From NCBI GenBank assembly GCA_947304065.1, contig CAMZAI010000073.1, positions 1-12,259 of the forward strand: 12,259 bases of DNA, in the 5' to 3' direction. A program made the position numbers and the translations under genes. Source of the stretch: an uncultured Clostridia bacterium (GTDB lineage: Bacteria > Bacillota > Clostridia > Lachnospirales > Lachnospiraceae). Under the pieces are notes generated by a model. The model was not told where the DNA came from. It made no database searches and worked only from the letters and a program-made list of their open reading frames with translations. Of the stretch, positions 1 to 6,460 are shown piece after piece; within the stretch, counting starts at the first letter, position 1; each line of letters starts with the position of its first letter.

Positions 1-224
1 AAGGGTGGAATGGCGGTGTAAGAGACCACCGGCGGCCCGGTAACGGGTCCGCGCTGTGTAAACCCCACTCGAAGCAAGACCAAACAGGAGGCTGTGCGGC
101 TGCCCGTCGCGTCTCCGGGTAGGTTGCGTTCTGCCGTCGCAAGGCGACAGAGGAGCTGTGCGGTAACGTACAGTCAAGAAAGATGATCGTTTAATACAGA
201 ACCCGGCTTATTGCACGGCAAAGA
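1..224 (+). ncRNA. rnpB: RNase P RNA (rnpB), 3' portion, truncated by window start
   Basis: This is the catalytic RNA of ribonuclease P, which removes the 5' leader from pre-tRNAs. It is recognised from conserved bacterial segments in the right order: GGTGTAAGAGACCACC near 16-31, GAAGCAAGACC at 71-81, a GGGTAGGTTGC block near 117-127, a GGTAACG-type loop near 161-167, and the near-universal 3' P4 strand ACAGAACCCGGCTTA at 196-210. The 5' end, including the other P4 strand, lies outside the window. The 3' end is approximate; the P1 3' strand should follow the CGGCTTA motif closely and precede the terminator at 229. It is not protein-coding and no long ORF crosses it. Confidence 0.94.
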
Positions 225-228
225 GCAA

Positions 229-261
229 TGCGCCCTCCGTTTTTCGGAGGGCGCACTTTTT
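229..261 (+). terminator. Rho-independent terminator of rnpB
   Basis: A GC-rich stem of GCGCCCTCCG (230-239) pairs with CGGAGGGCGC (245-254) across a five-T loop, extended by a T229/A255 pair. A T-run follows at 257-261. It lies immediately after the RNase P RNA. Confidence 0.93.
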
Positions 262-301
262 ATGCAAAGCAAAAAGTGAGTAAACAAAGTCTTTTTTACG
301 G

Positions 302-330
302 ATGAATAAAGCAGCTCAATGCGTTATACT
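302..330 (+). promoter_or_regulatory. Possible promoter of the GH39 gene
   Basis: A good -10 box TATACT lies at 325-330. The only -35 candidate at 17-bp spacing is the weak ATGAAT (302-307). The -10 lies between the rnpB terminator and the ribosome site at 345-352, so it is in the right place, but the -35 match is poor. If this promoter is real, the in-frame ATG at 319 cannot be the start codon, because it lies upstream of the transcript. Confidence 0.4.
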
Positions 331-360
331 GAAAAAAAACAATTAAGGGAGGTATCTGCC

Positions 361-1857
361 ATGGGGAAAAAGATTAACATTGATCCTGCCAACAGAGTTA
401 CTTTCAACAACAATGTGGACTACTGCGTCGGAACGGGACGCCTGGGTCTGGCTCTTACGGAAGAGTATCTGAAGGAGCTGGAGTATGTCCAGAAAATGAT
501 CGGGTTCTCATATATCAGAGGTCACGGACTTTTCTCGGATGACGTGGCGATCTACCACGAATACGAAGAGAACGGCGAGACCAGAGTCGAGTACAACTAT
601 ACCTACATTGACAGGATATTTGACGCCTACTTAAAGCGCGGGATCCGTCCTTATCTCGAGCTCGGGTTCATGCCGGGACAGCTTGCCTCCGGCACGCAGA
701 CCATTTTTTACTGGAAGGGCAATACGACGCCTCCCAAGGATTACAGCAAGTGGACGGGCATGGTGGTCTCGCTCCTTGCGCATCTGAGAGAGCGCTACGG
801 CGAGGAGACTCTTACCTGGCCCATCGAAGTATGGAACGAGCCGAATCTGCCCGGCTTCTGGTACAAGGCCGACATGCAGGAGTATTTCAGGCTGTTCAAA
901 GAGACCTTCCTGGCGATCAAGGCTTATGACAAGCGCTACACCGTCGGCGGACCTGCCATATGCGGAGTAAACGACGCGGAATGGATCAGGTCTTTCCTGA
1001 AATTCTGCAAAAAAGAGGGCATTCATCCGGACAGGATAACAAGGCATCATTACACAGTAGAATTCCCGACCAGGGAGGGACACTACGATTATTCGAAGCT
1101 TGAAGATCCCGTGATGCGCTTTGAGAACCTTAAGTCCACAAGGGACATCATTGATTCCTTCGATGAGTTTAAGGGTCTTCCGATCCATCTGACGGAATTC
1201 AGCACATCATATACTCCCCGCGGCGTGATCCATGACACAAATCTCAATGCGGCGTATCTTGCGGGACAGCTCGCGGGACTCGGAGACGTGAACGAAGCCT
1301 ATTCTTACTGGACGTTCGGAGATGTATTCGAAGAGCAGGGCGTGCAGAACTCGCTCTTCCACGGAGGCTTCGGCCTCGTGGCAGCAGGCTGCATCCCGAA
1401 GCCTACCTTCTGGACCTTCCGCTTCTTCAAGCAGCTGAAGCAGTTCGGAAGCGAATGCGTATACAGGGATGAGGCTGCGGTAGTGGTAAAGAACGGCACG
1501 GGTTATTCGGGCGTGCTCTGGAATACCGGCGAGGACGAAAAGGATGTCGTGCTGAGCTTTAACGGCGCGTCCGGAGAGTATTCGCTGGTTGTCGAGACCG
1601 TAGACGAAACGACCTGCAATCCCCTGAAGATGTGGCATGACATCGGGGAGCCGCAGTATCCGACGGCGGCCGAGGAAGAGCTGATCAGGAACGCGTCGAT
1701 GCCTCTTGCCGGCAGTTCTGTAGTAAAGGCCGAAAACGGTGCGGCAGTCGCACAGTTTAAGGTCGCAAAGCACGGCGTTATTCATTTCACTCTCACAAAG
1801 CGCAGCTTCAAGCCGGACCGCGGCTATGATTACGAAAAGGTGCTTTCGTTCCATTGA
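361..1857 (+). CDS. GH39 family beta-xylosidase-like glycoside hydrolase
   Basis: The predicted 498-aa cytoplasmic exo-glycosidase is likely to release xylose from xylo-oligosaccharides by a retaining mechanism. It has no signal peptide, so the oligosaccharides would be imported first. The acid/base Glu is E160 in VWNEPN and the nucleophile is E279 in LTEFSTS. Both motifs and the spacing between them fit GH39 XynB enzymes of about 500 aa, in which the acid/base is also at about position 160. A TIM barrel spans roughly residues 15-340, and a beta-sandwich typical of the family makes up the rest. The ATG at 361 is chosen because AAGGGAGG (345-352) sits 8 nt upstream; the in-frame ATG at 319 has no ribosome site. 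The gene stands alone after rnpB, without a linked transporter or regulator. Family assignment is strong. The substrate (xylose, or another sugar handled by GH39 relatives) is inferred. Confidence 0.9.
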   Translation: MGKKINIDPANRVTFNNNVDYCVGTGRLGLALTEEYLKELEYVQKMIGFSYIRGHGLFSDDVAIYHEYEENGETRVEYNYTYIDRIFDAYLKRGIRPYLELGFMPGQLASGTQTIFYWKGNTTPPKDYSKWTGMVVSLLAHLRERYGEETLTWPIEVWNEPNLPGFWYKADMQEYFRLFKETFLAIKAYDKRYTVGGPAICGVNDAEWIRSFLKFCKKEGIHPDRITRHHYTVEFPTREGHYDYSKLEDPVMRFENLKSTRDIIDSFDEFKGLPIHLTEFSTSYTPRGVIHDTNLNAAYLAGQLAGLGDVNEAYSYWTFGDVFEEQGVQNSLFHGGFGLVAAGCIPKPTFWTFRFFKQLKQFGSECVYRDEAAVVVKNGTGYSGVLWNTGEDEKDVVLSFNGASGEYSLVVETVDETTCNPLKMWHDIGEPQYPTAAEEELIRNASMPLAGSSVVKAENGAAVAQFKVAKHGVIHFTLTKRSFKPDRGYDYEKVLSFH

Positions 1858-1882
1858 TTCTTAATTATCTGCGTTGTATAAT
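1854..1882 (+). promoter_or_regulatory. Sigma-A type promoter of the DHH phosphoesterase gene
   Basis: The -35 TTGATT (1854-1859) and the consensus -10 TATAAT (1877-1882) are separated by exactly 17 bp. The -35 box overlaps the TGA stop codon (1855-1857) of the GH39 gene, so the promoter begins inside the upstream gene. Expected transcription start is near 1889, giving a leader of about 65 nt. Confidence 0.8.
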
Positions 1883-1904
1883 AAAAAACAGGTCGGGACG
1901 GGGG

Positions 1905-1926
1905 CGTTTGCAGTCGCCCGCAAACG
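1905..1926 (+). other. Leader hairpin upstream of DHH phosphoesterase
   Basis: CGTTTGC (1905-1911) and GCAAACG (1920-1926) form a perfect 7-bp inverted repeat with an 8-nt loop inside the predicted 5' untranslated region. No T-run follows, so it is not an intrinsic terminator. It ends 16 nt before the ribosome site. It may stabilise the mRNA or act as a protein site; its function is unknown. Confidence 0.5.
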
Positions 1927-1954
1927 GCAAAATATCACGGAAGAGGAGAAAAAT

Positions 1955-2884
1955 ATGGCAAAGAGACTTGTTACGAGAAGCGATTTTGACGGACTTGTAT
2001 GCGCGATGCTCCTTAAGGAGATCGGCGAGATCGAAGAGATCAAATTTGTACATCCCAAGGATGTCCAGGACGGTAAGGTAGAGCTGTCCGAGAACGATAT
2101 CACGACCAACCTTCCTTTCGATCCCAGAGTGGGACTGGCGTTCGACCATCACGAGAGCGAACTTATCAGAACCGCTAACATCCCCGGCGCAAAAGAAAAG
2201 TATATCATCAACGGAACCGCAAAGAGCGCGGCACGCGTAGTATATGAGTATTACGGCGGCAAGGAGCGCTTCGCGCGCGTATCCGAAGAGATCATGTGGG
2301 CCGTTGACAAGGGCGACAGCGCAGATTTCACCAGGGACGAGATCCTCAATCCCACCGGCTGGGTACTCTTAAACTTCCTTATGGATGCAAGAACCGGTCT
2401 CGGAAGATTCCATGATTTCCGCATTTCCAACTACGACCTGATGATGGAGCTGATCGACTACTGCGTAGAGCATTCGATCGACGAAGTTCTTGCTCTTCCC
2501 GACGTTAAGGAGAGAGTCGATCTGTACTTCGAGCAGCAGGAGCTCTTCAAGGCACAGCTGCAGCGCATCGCGAAGGTTCACGATAAGGTTGTTGTGATCG
2601 ATCTGCGTGCTGAGGAGACGATCTACGCGGGCAACAGATTCTATGTATACGCGATGTATCCCGAGACTCAGATCTCCGTTCATGTGGCGTGGGGCTTCAA
2701 GAAGCAAAATACCGCTGTCATGATCGGTAAGTCCATTATCAACAGAAGTTCCGATTTCGATATCGGCGAGCTCTGCTTAAGCTACGGCGGAGGCGGTCAC
2801 AAGAACGCAGGAACCTGCCAGCTCGAGAACGATGTTGTGGATTCCGAACTGCCCAATATCATCAATAAACTGAACGGGAAATAA
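1955..2884 (+). CDS. DHH/DHHA1 family phosphoesterase (exopolyphosphatase-like)
   Basis: This 309-aa cytoplasmic protein belongs to the DHH superfamily of Mn-dependent phosphoesterases. An N-terminal DHH domain carries SDFDG (D10, D12) and DHHES (D64, H65, H66), the metal-binding motifs. The C-terminal DHHA1 substrate domain carries GGGGHKNAG (278-286). The first motif is DFDG rather than the DGD of NrnA oligoribonucleases. This fits the clostridial subgroup usually labelled exopolyphosphatase-like, whose true substrate (polyphosphate, pAp or short oligonucleotides) is unsettled. The ATG at 1955 is preferred because AGAGGAG (1942-1948) precedes it; an in-frame TTG at 1874 falls inside the -10 region and has no ribosome site. 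It has its own promoter at 1854-1882, and no convincing terminator was found downstream. Confidence 0.87.
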   Translation: MAKRLVTRSDFDGLVCAMLLKEIGEIEEIKFVHPKDVQDGKVELSENDITTNLPFDPRVGLAFDHHESELIRTANIPGAKEKYIINGTAKSAARVVYEYYGGKERFARVSEEIMWAVDKGDSADFTRDEILNPTGWVLLNFLMDARTGLGRFHDFRISNYDLMMELIDYCVEHSIDEVLALPDVKERVDLYFEQQELFKAQLQRIAKVHDKVVVIDLRAEETIYAGNRFYVYAMYPETQISVHVAWGFKKQNTAVMIGKSIINRSSDFDIGELCLSYGGGGHKNAGTCQLENDVVDSELPNIINKLNGK

Positions 2885-2919
2885 GGGTAAAAATTGTTAC
2901 TGATCCCCCAAAAGCGGGT

Positions 2920-2948
2920 TTGTAAAAAAAGGGAAAGCGTGATATAAT
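2920..2948 (+). promoter_or_regulatory. Sigma-A type promoter of the 5'-nucleotidase gene
   Basis: The -35 TTGTAA (2920-2925), a 17-bp spacer and a consensus TATAAT (2943-2948) lie in the 112-bp gap after the DHH gene. The leader to the ATG at 2997 is about 40 nt. Confidence 0.8.
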
Positions 2949-2996
2949 ATTTCCTGTTCCGAAAGGGACGAAATTTATTTTGTGGAGGAGTATATA

Positions 2997-4613
2997 ATGA
3001 AAAAGTTTTTAGCAAGACTGTGTGCATTCGCATTGATCATTGCTATGCTCGTTCCCGCTAACGTTTCGCGGGCAGCTGCATACGATCCCGATGCGGATTT
3101 CACAGGCAAGACCGTCATTCTTCACACAAATGACGTGCACGGAGCACTCGAAGGCTACAAGTACGCAAAGGGCCTTAAGGCTGCTTTTGAAAGAGCGGGC
3201 GCAGACGTTATCCTTGCGGACGCAGGCGATTTCTCACAGGGAGATCCCACCGTCAGCTACTACAAGGGACTCAGCGCGATCAAGACCATGAACAGAGCTC
3301 ATTATGATGTAGCTACTCTCGGAAACCATGAGTTTGACTACGGATGGGCAGTACTTAAAAAGAACCTCAAGAAGGCTAAGTTCCAGGTTGTATGCGCGGA
3401 CGTTCTCGAAAACGGCAAGGTTCTCGCAGGCACCAAGGCTAATACAGTTATCACCACCAAGGGCGGCGTTAAGGTCGGATTCTTCGGCCTGGAGACACCC
3501 GAGGCTCAGACAAAGACCAATCCCGCTCTGATCAAGGGACTCACATTCCTTGCAGGCAAGGATATGTTCGCCTGCGCCCAGGCACAGGTTGACGAGCTCA
3601 AGGAAAAGGCTGACGTTATCATCTGCCTCGCTCACCTCGGCGTAGATGACGAGTCGATCGGAAACAGATCGATCGATCTCTGGAACAACGTTACCGGCAT
3701 CGACTATATCATTGACGGACATTCACATACCGTTATGACCGAAGGCGAAAAGGGCGAGAAGATCCAGTCTACCGGCACAAAGTTCGCTAACATCGGCGTT
3801 ATCGTTATCGACAACAAGACCAAGAAGATCGTTGACAACTACCTCATCGAGGTTGATGAGACTCTTCCCGCTTCTTACCTCGTTAAGAAGAAGGCATATA
3901 AGTACATCAACAAGATCGAGGAGCTTTACGGAGAAGTATTCGCTAAGTCGGAAGTTGACTTAAACGGCGAGAAGGCACCCGGCAACAGAACCGAAGAGAC
4001 CAACAACGGCGATATCATCACCGATGCCATGATCTGGACTGTTATGCAGAATAAGGAAGGCCTTACCGTAGATGACGATCATGTAGTAGCCATCACCAAC
4101 GGCGGCGGTATCCGTGCGGCTATCGCGGCAGGCGATGTTACAAAGAAGGATGTATTCACTGTTCTTCCTTTCGGCAATACCGTTGCTCTTGTATATGTAA
4201 CCGGCGCTGAGCTGCTCGAGGCTCTTGAGGCTTCGTGCCAGAGCTGCCCTGAGGCGGTCGGCGGATTCCCTCAGATCGCAGGCATGAAGATCACGATCGA
4301 TACCTCAAAGGAATATCAGAAGAACGACGAGACTTATCCTAATTCGACTTACTACGGACCCAAGAAGATCACCCGTGTGACCATCGATGAGGTTAACGGC
4401 AAGGCATTCAACGAGAAGGATATCTACGCTGTTATCACAAACAACTTCTGCGCGGACGGCGGCGATACATACTATGTATTCGGCAATTCCACGACCAAGT
4501 TTGATACAGGTACTCCTCTTGATGAGGCTCTTATGGCTTACATCACCGAAGAGCTCGGCGGCGTTATCGGATCTAAGTACGCTAAGCCTCAGGGACGTAT
4601 CACCGTTAAATAA
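2997..4613 (+). CDS. Secreted 5'-nucleotidase / UshA-type bifunctional phosphohydrolase
   Basis: This 538-aa exported enzyme probably dephosphorylates nucleotides or hydrolyses nucleotide sugars outside the membrane, releasing nucleoside and phosphate. A Sec signal peptide spans residues 1-28 (Lys/Arg start, hydrophobic ALIIAMLV, cleavage near SRAAA). The calcineurin-like metal centre is complete: HTNDVHG (D46, H48), GDFSQGD (D78), GNHEFD (N110, H111), H213 and DGHSH (H242, H244). The 5_nucleotid_C domain follows, with NGGGIR (368-373) and the late NNFCADGGDTYYVF motif, which supplies the base-stacking Phe. The ATG at 2997 follows GGAGGAG (2984-2990); a GTG at 2982 runs into that ribosome site. 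There is no LPXTG signal or C-terminal anchor, so it is probably released or held non-covalently. It is flanked by its own promoter and terminator. The family is certain; the preferred substrate is not. Confidence 0.93.
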   Translation: MKKFLARLCAFALIIAMLVPANVSRAAAYDPDADFTGKTVILHTNDVHGALEGYKYAKGLKAAFERAGADVILADAGDFSQGDPTVSYYKGLSAIKTMNRAHYDVATLGNHEFDYGWAVLKKNLKKAKFQVVCADVLENGKVLAGTKANTVITTKGGVKVGFFGLETPEAQTKTNPALIKGLTFLAGKDMFACAQAQVDELKEKADVIICLAHLGVDDESIGNRSIDLWNNVTGIDYIIDGHSHTVMTEGEKGEKIQSTGTKFANIGVIVIDNKTKKIVDNYLIEVDETLPASYLVKKKAYKYINKIEELYGEVFAKSEVDLNGEKAPGNRTEETNNGDIITDAMIWTVMQNKEGLTVDDDHVVAITNGGGIRAAIAAGDVTKKDVFTVLPFGNTVALVYVTGAELLEALEASCQSCPEAVGGFPQIAGMKITIDTSKEYQKNDETYPNSTYYGPKKITRVTIDEVNGKAFNEKDIYAVITNNFCADGGDTYYVFGNSTTKFDTGTPLDEALMAYITEELGGVIGSKYAKPQGRITVK

Positions 4614-4638
4614 CAATCAAATAACCGAGTATTATCTG

Positions 4639-4672
4639 AGAGGCATCACCTTCGGGCGGTGCCTCTTTTTTT
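4639..4672 (+). terminator. Rho-independent terminator of the 5'-nucleotidase gene
   Basis: An AGAGG...CACC left arm pairs with GGTGCCTCT across a TTCGGGC loop, with a three-base bulge (CAT) on the left arm. It is followed by seven T residues (4666-4672). It starts 25 nt after the stop codon. Confidence 0.88.
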
Positions 4673-4726
4673 CACATTTTATTCACCGTTTTCACAATAT
4701 TTGCTCACAAAAGAATGATATTTTAC

Positions 4727-4755
4727 TTTACAGATCGATCGTAAGACAATAAAAT
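4727..4755 (+). promoter_or_regulatory. Sigma-A type promoter of the VTC-DUF4956 operon
   Basis: TTTACA (4727-4732, 5/6 match) and TAAAAT (4750-4755, 5/6 match) are separated by exactly 17 bp. The expected start near 4762 gives a leader of about 30 nt, which carries the strong ribosome site AAAGGAGGTGA (4776-4786). No PhoB-like direct repeats were evident by eye. Confidence 0.78.
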
Positions 4756-4790
4756 CATAAAGGCGCAACGAAGCTAAAGGAGGTGAGGCT

Positions 4791-5594
4791 ATGGCATCTC
4801 AGACAGTGTTCAAACGATACGAAAAGAAATATTTGCTGACGCGCGAACAGGAAGAAAACTTTCTTAAGAAGATCGAAGGCAGAATGAAGCTTGACCAGTA
4901 CGGCGAGTGTACGATCTGCAATATATATTTTGATACTCCGGATTACGACCTTATAAGGGCATCGCTAGAAAAGCCCGTATACAAAGAAAAGCTGAGACTC
5001 AGGACCTACGGCGTTCCGACAAACGGCGAGCACAGGGCCTTTGTTGAGATCAAAAAGAAATATGACGGAGTTGTCTATAAAAGAAGGGCAGAGATGAGTC
5101 TTGCCGAAGCCGAGGATTACCTCTACAGGGGAATACATCCGCAGCTCGATACGCAGATCATGCGTGAGCTCGACTGGTTTTTAAAGACAAATCCCGTACA
5201 GCCCGCGGTATATCTCGCATATGACAGAAGAGCATACGCGGGAGTCAGGGAACCCGAATTCAGACTGACGCTCGACCGCAATATCAGGGCCAGATATAAG
5301 CAGCTGAACCTGACCGACGGCGCGGTCGGAGAGAGCGTTATCCCCGAGAACATGACGCTTATGGAGATTAAGATCCCCGGAGCGATGCCGTTCTGGATGT
5401 CGAGACTGCTCTCGGAACTGGAACTGTTCCCGGTCAGCATTTCCAAGTACGGAAGTTATTACAAGGATCATCCCGAGCTCTTTATGAGCGCGGTAAACAA
5501 TCATAAAAAGTATTTCGATCCCGCAAACGACGTGGTCGCCATCGACGCGGCACGCTCGAGAAAAGAAAGGCACATGAACAAGGCGGGAAGCTGA
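4791..5594 (+). CDS. VTC domain polyphosphate polymerase
   Basis: This 267-aa protein corresponds to the catalytic tunnel domain of yeast Vtc4, a triphosphate-tunnel (CYTH-like) fold that makes polyphosphate from NTP. Family signatures are in order: FKRYEKKYLL at the N-terminus (basic residues 8-13), KLRLRTYG (R69, R71), VEIKKK (E86, K88-K90), TLMEIKIPG (E192, K194; the Glu is expected to bind metal) and SKYGSYY (K219). Basic residues lining the tunnel and the acidic metal ligand are therefore all present. Unlike yeast Vtc4 it has no SPX domain and no membrane segment. A nearly perfect ribosome site (AAAGGAGGTGA) 5' of the ATG fixes the start. The DUF4956 membrane gene follows after 22 nt and ends in the operon's terminator, so the two probably work as one complex. 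The family is clear. Polymerase activity is inferred from the homologues. Confidence 0.88.
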   Translation: MASQTVFKRYEKKYLLTREQEENFLKKIEGRMKLDQYGECTICNIYFDTPDYDLIRASLEKPVYKEKLRLRTYGVPTNGEHRAFVEIKKKYDGVVYKRRAEMSLAEAEDYLYRGIHPQLDTQIMRELDWFLKTNPVQPAVYLAYDRRAYAGVREPEFRLTLDRNIRARYKQLNLTDGAVGESVIPENMTLMEIKIPGAMPFWMSRLLSELELFPVSISKYGSYYKDHPELFMSAVNNHKKYFDPANDVVAIDAARSRKERHMNKAGS

Positions 5595-5616
5595 TCCCGA
5601 AAAGGAGGTAATCATT

Positions 5617-6285
5617 ATGTTTGACAGTATTATTTCATCGGCTGCGGGAGTGACCGCAAGCGAATTTCTCATTTGTTCCGCAATTTCACTTGTGTTCGGC
5701 GCTGTCATCGCGCTCGCGCACAGCTACAAGAACCGTTACTCGAAGAGCATGCTCCTGACTCTGGTAGTGCTCCCGATCGTGATCCAGACCATCCTGATGC
5801 TCGTAAACGGCAATATCGGCGCAGGCATCGCCGTACTCGGCGCGTTCTCGCTGATCCGTTTCCGTTCGCAGCCCGGCAATTCGCGTGAGATCACGAGCAT
5901 TTTCCTCGCGACTGCGGTAGGCACCGCGATGGCGCTCGGATTTGTGGCAGTGGCAGCAGTCCTGCTCGCGTCGGTTGTTATCGTGACTGTTGTCATGGTT
6001 AAGCTGGGCATCGGAGAAAAGGGCGCTGACAAGCATCTGCGTGTTACGATCCCCGAGAACCTTGATTATGAAGGACTCTTTGACGACATTTTCGAAGCGT
6101 TCACCGACAGATGCGAGATGACAAAGGTCAAGACCGTGAACATGGGCAGCCTTTACGAACTCGACTATGAGCTGACAATGAAGAAGGACGTCAAAGAAAA
6201 GGAATTCCTTGATGCGATCAGATGCCGCAACGGCAACCTGAACGTTATCCTGGGCAAGGTAATGACGGCCCGCGACGAGCTTTGA
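5617..6285 (+). CDS. DUF4956 domain membrane protein, partner of the VTC polymerase
   Basis: This 222-aa integral membrane protein has hydrophobic segments at about residues 17-35, 45-63, 67-80 and a long stretch at 92-128 that could hold two helices. A soluble C-terminal domain of roughly 90 residues (from about 133) is probably cytoplasmic. The GAFSLIRFRS segment (75-84) is the hallmark conserved loop of DUF4956. AAAGGAGGT (5601-5609) lies 7 nt before the ATG, and the gene is 22 nt downstream of the VTC gene with a terminator after it, so they share a transcript. DUF4956 and VTC genes recur side by side in bacteria. A plausible role is anchoring the polymerase or forming a path for the polyphosphate chain, by analogy with the yeast Vtc1 membrane subunit, but this is inference. 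Confidence 0.85.
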   Translation: MFDSIISSAAGVTASEFLICSAISLVFGAVIALAHSYKNRYSKSMLLTLVVLPIVIQTILMLVNGNIGAGIAVLGAFSLIRFRSQPGNSREITSIFLATAVGTAMALGFVAVAAVLLASVVIVTVVMVKLGIGEKGADKHLRVTIPENLDYEGLFDDIFEAFTDRCEMTKVKTVNMGSLYELDYELTMKKDVKEKEFLDAIRCRNGNLNVILGKVMTARDEL

Positions 6286-6313
6286 TGCGCACCATATCCG
6301 AATACAGATATTC

Positions 6314-6346
6314 ATCCCCTCCCGATTGCGGAGGGGATTTCTTTTT
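6314..6346 (+). terminator. Rho-independent terminator of the VTC-DUF4956 operon
   Basis: A perfect 9-bp stem, ATCCCCTCC (6314-6322) with GGAGGGGAT (6330-6338), has a 7-nt loop and is followed by a T-rich run (6338-6346). It closes the operon 28 nt after the stop codon. Confidence 0.93.
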
Positions 6347-6358
6347 GTGCGATAATAC

Positions 6359-6387
6359 TTTAAAAATGTGAAATTCTATTGTAAAAT
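6359..6387 (+). promoter_or_regulatory. Sigma-A type promoter of the tail-anchored acidic protein gene
   Basis: TTTAAA (6359-6364) and TAAAAT (6382-6387) are separated by 17 bp, right after the operon terminator. The expected start is near 6394, which puts a perfect hairpin (6396-6417) at the very 5' end of the transcript. The leader is about 67 nt. Confidence 0.72.
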
Positions 6388-6395
6388 ATTAAAAA

Positions 6396-6417
6396 GATGA
6401 TGTGAGAAGACATCATC
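6396..6417 (+). repeat. Perfect 8-bp inverted repeat at transcript 5' end
   Basis: GATGATGT (6396-6403) and ACATCATC (6410-6417) flank the loop GAGAAG. No T-run follows, so it is not a terminator. Its position at +2 to +24 of the predicted transcript fits either an operator for a repressor or a 5' mRNA-stabilising hairpin. Confidence 0.65.
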
Positions 6418-6460
6418 GGTGGGTTTACATGGCAAAGCCGTTTTTTACAGGAGAAGGACT

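Noticed and set aside
1207..1854. Open frame of 215 codons on the minus strand inside the GH39 gene
   Set aside because: It overlaps the conserved GH39 nucleophile region and lacks any start signals.
2905..2930. CCCCC/GCGGG pairing followed by TTTG as a terminator for the DHH gene
   Set aside because: Only three or four pairs form and there is no clean T-run; the region also holds the -35 box of the next gene.
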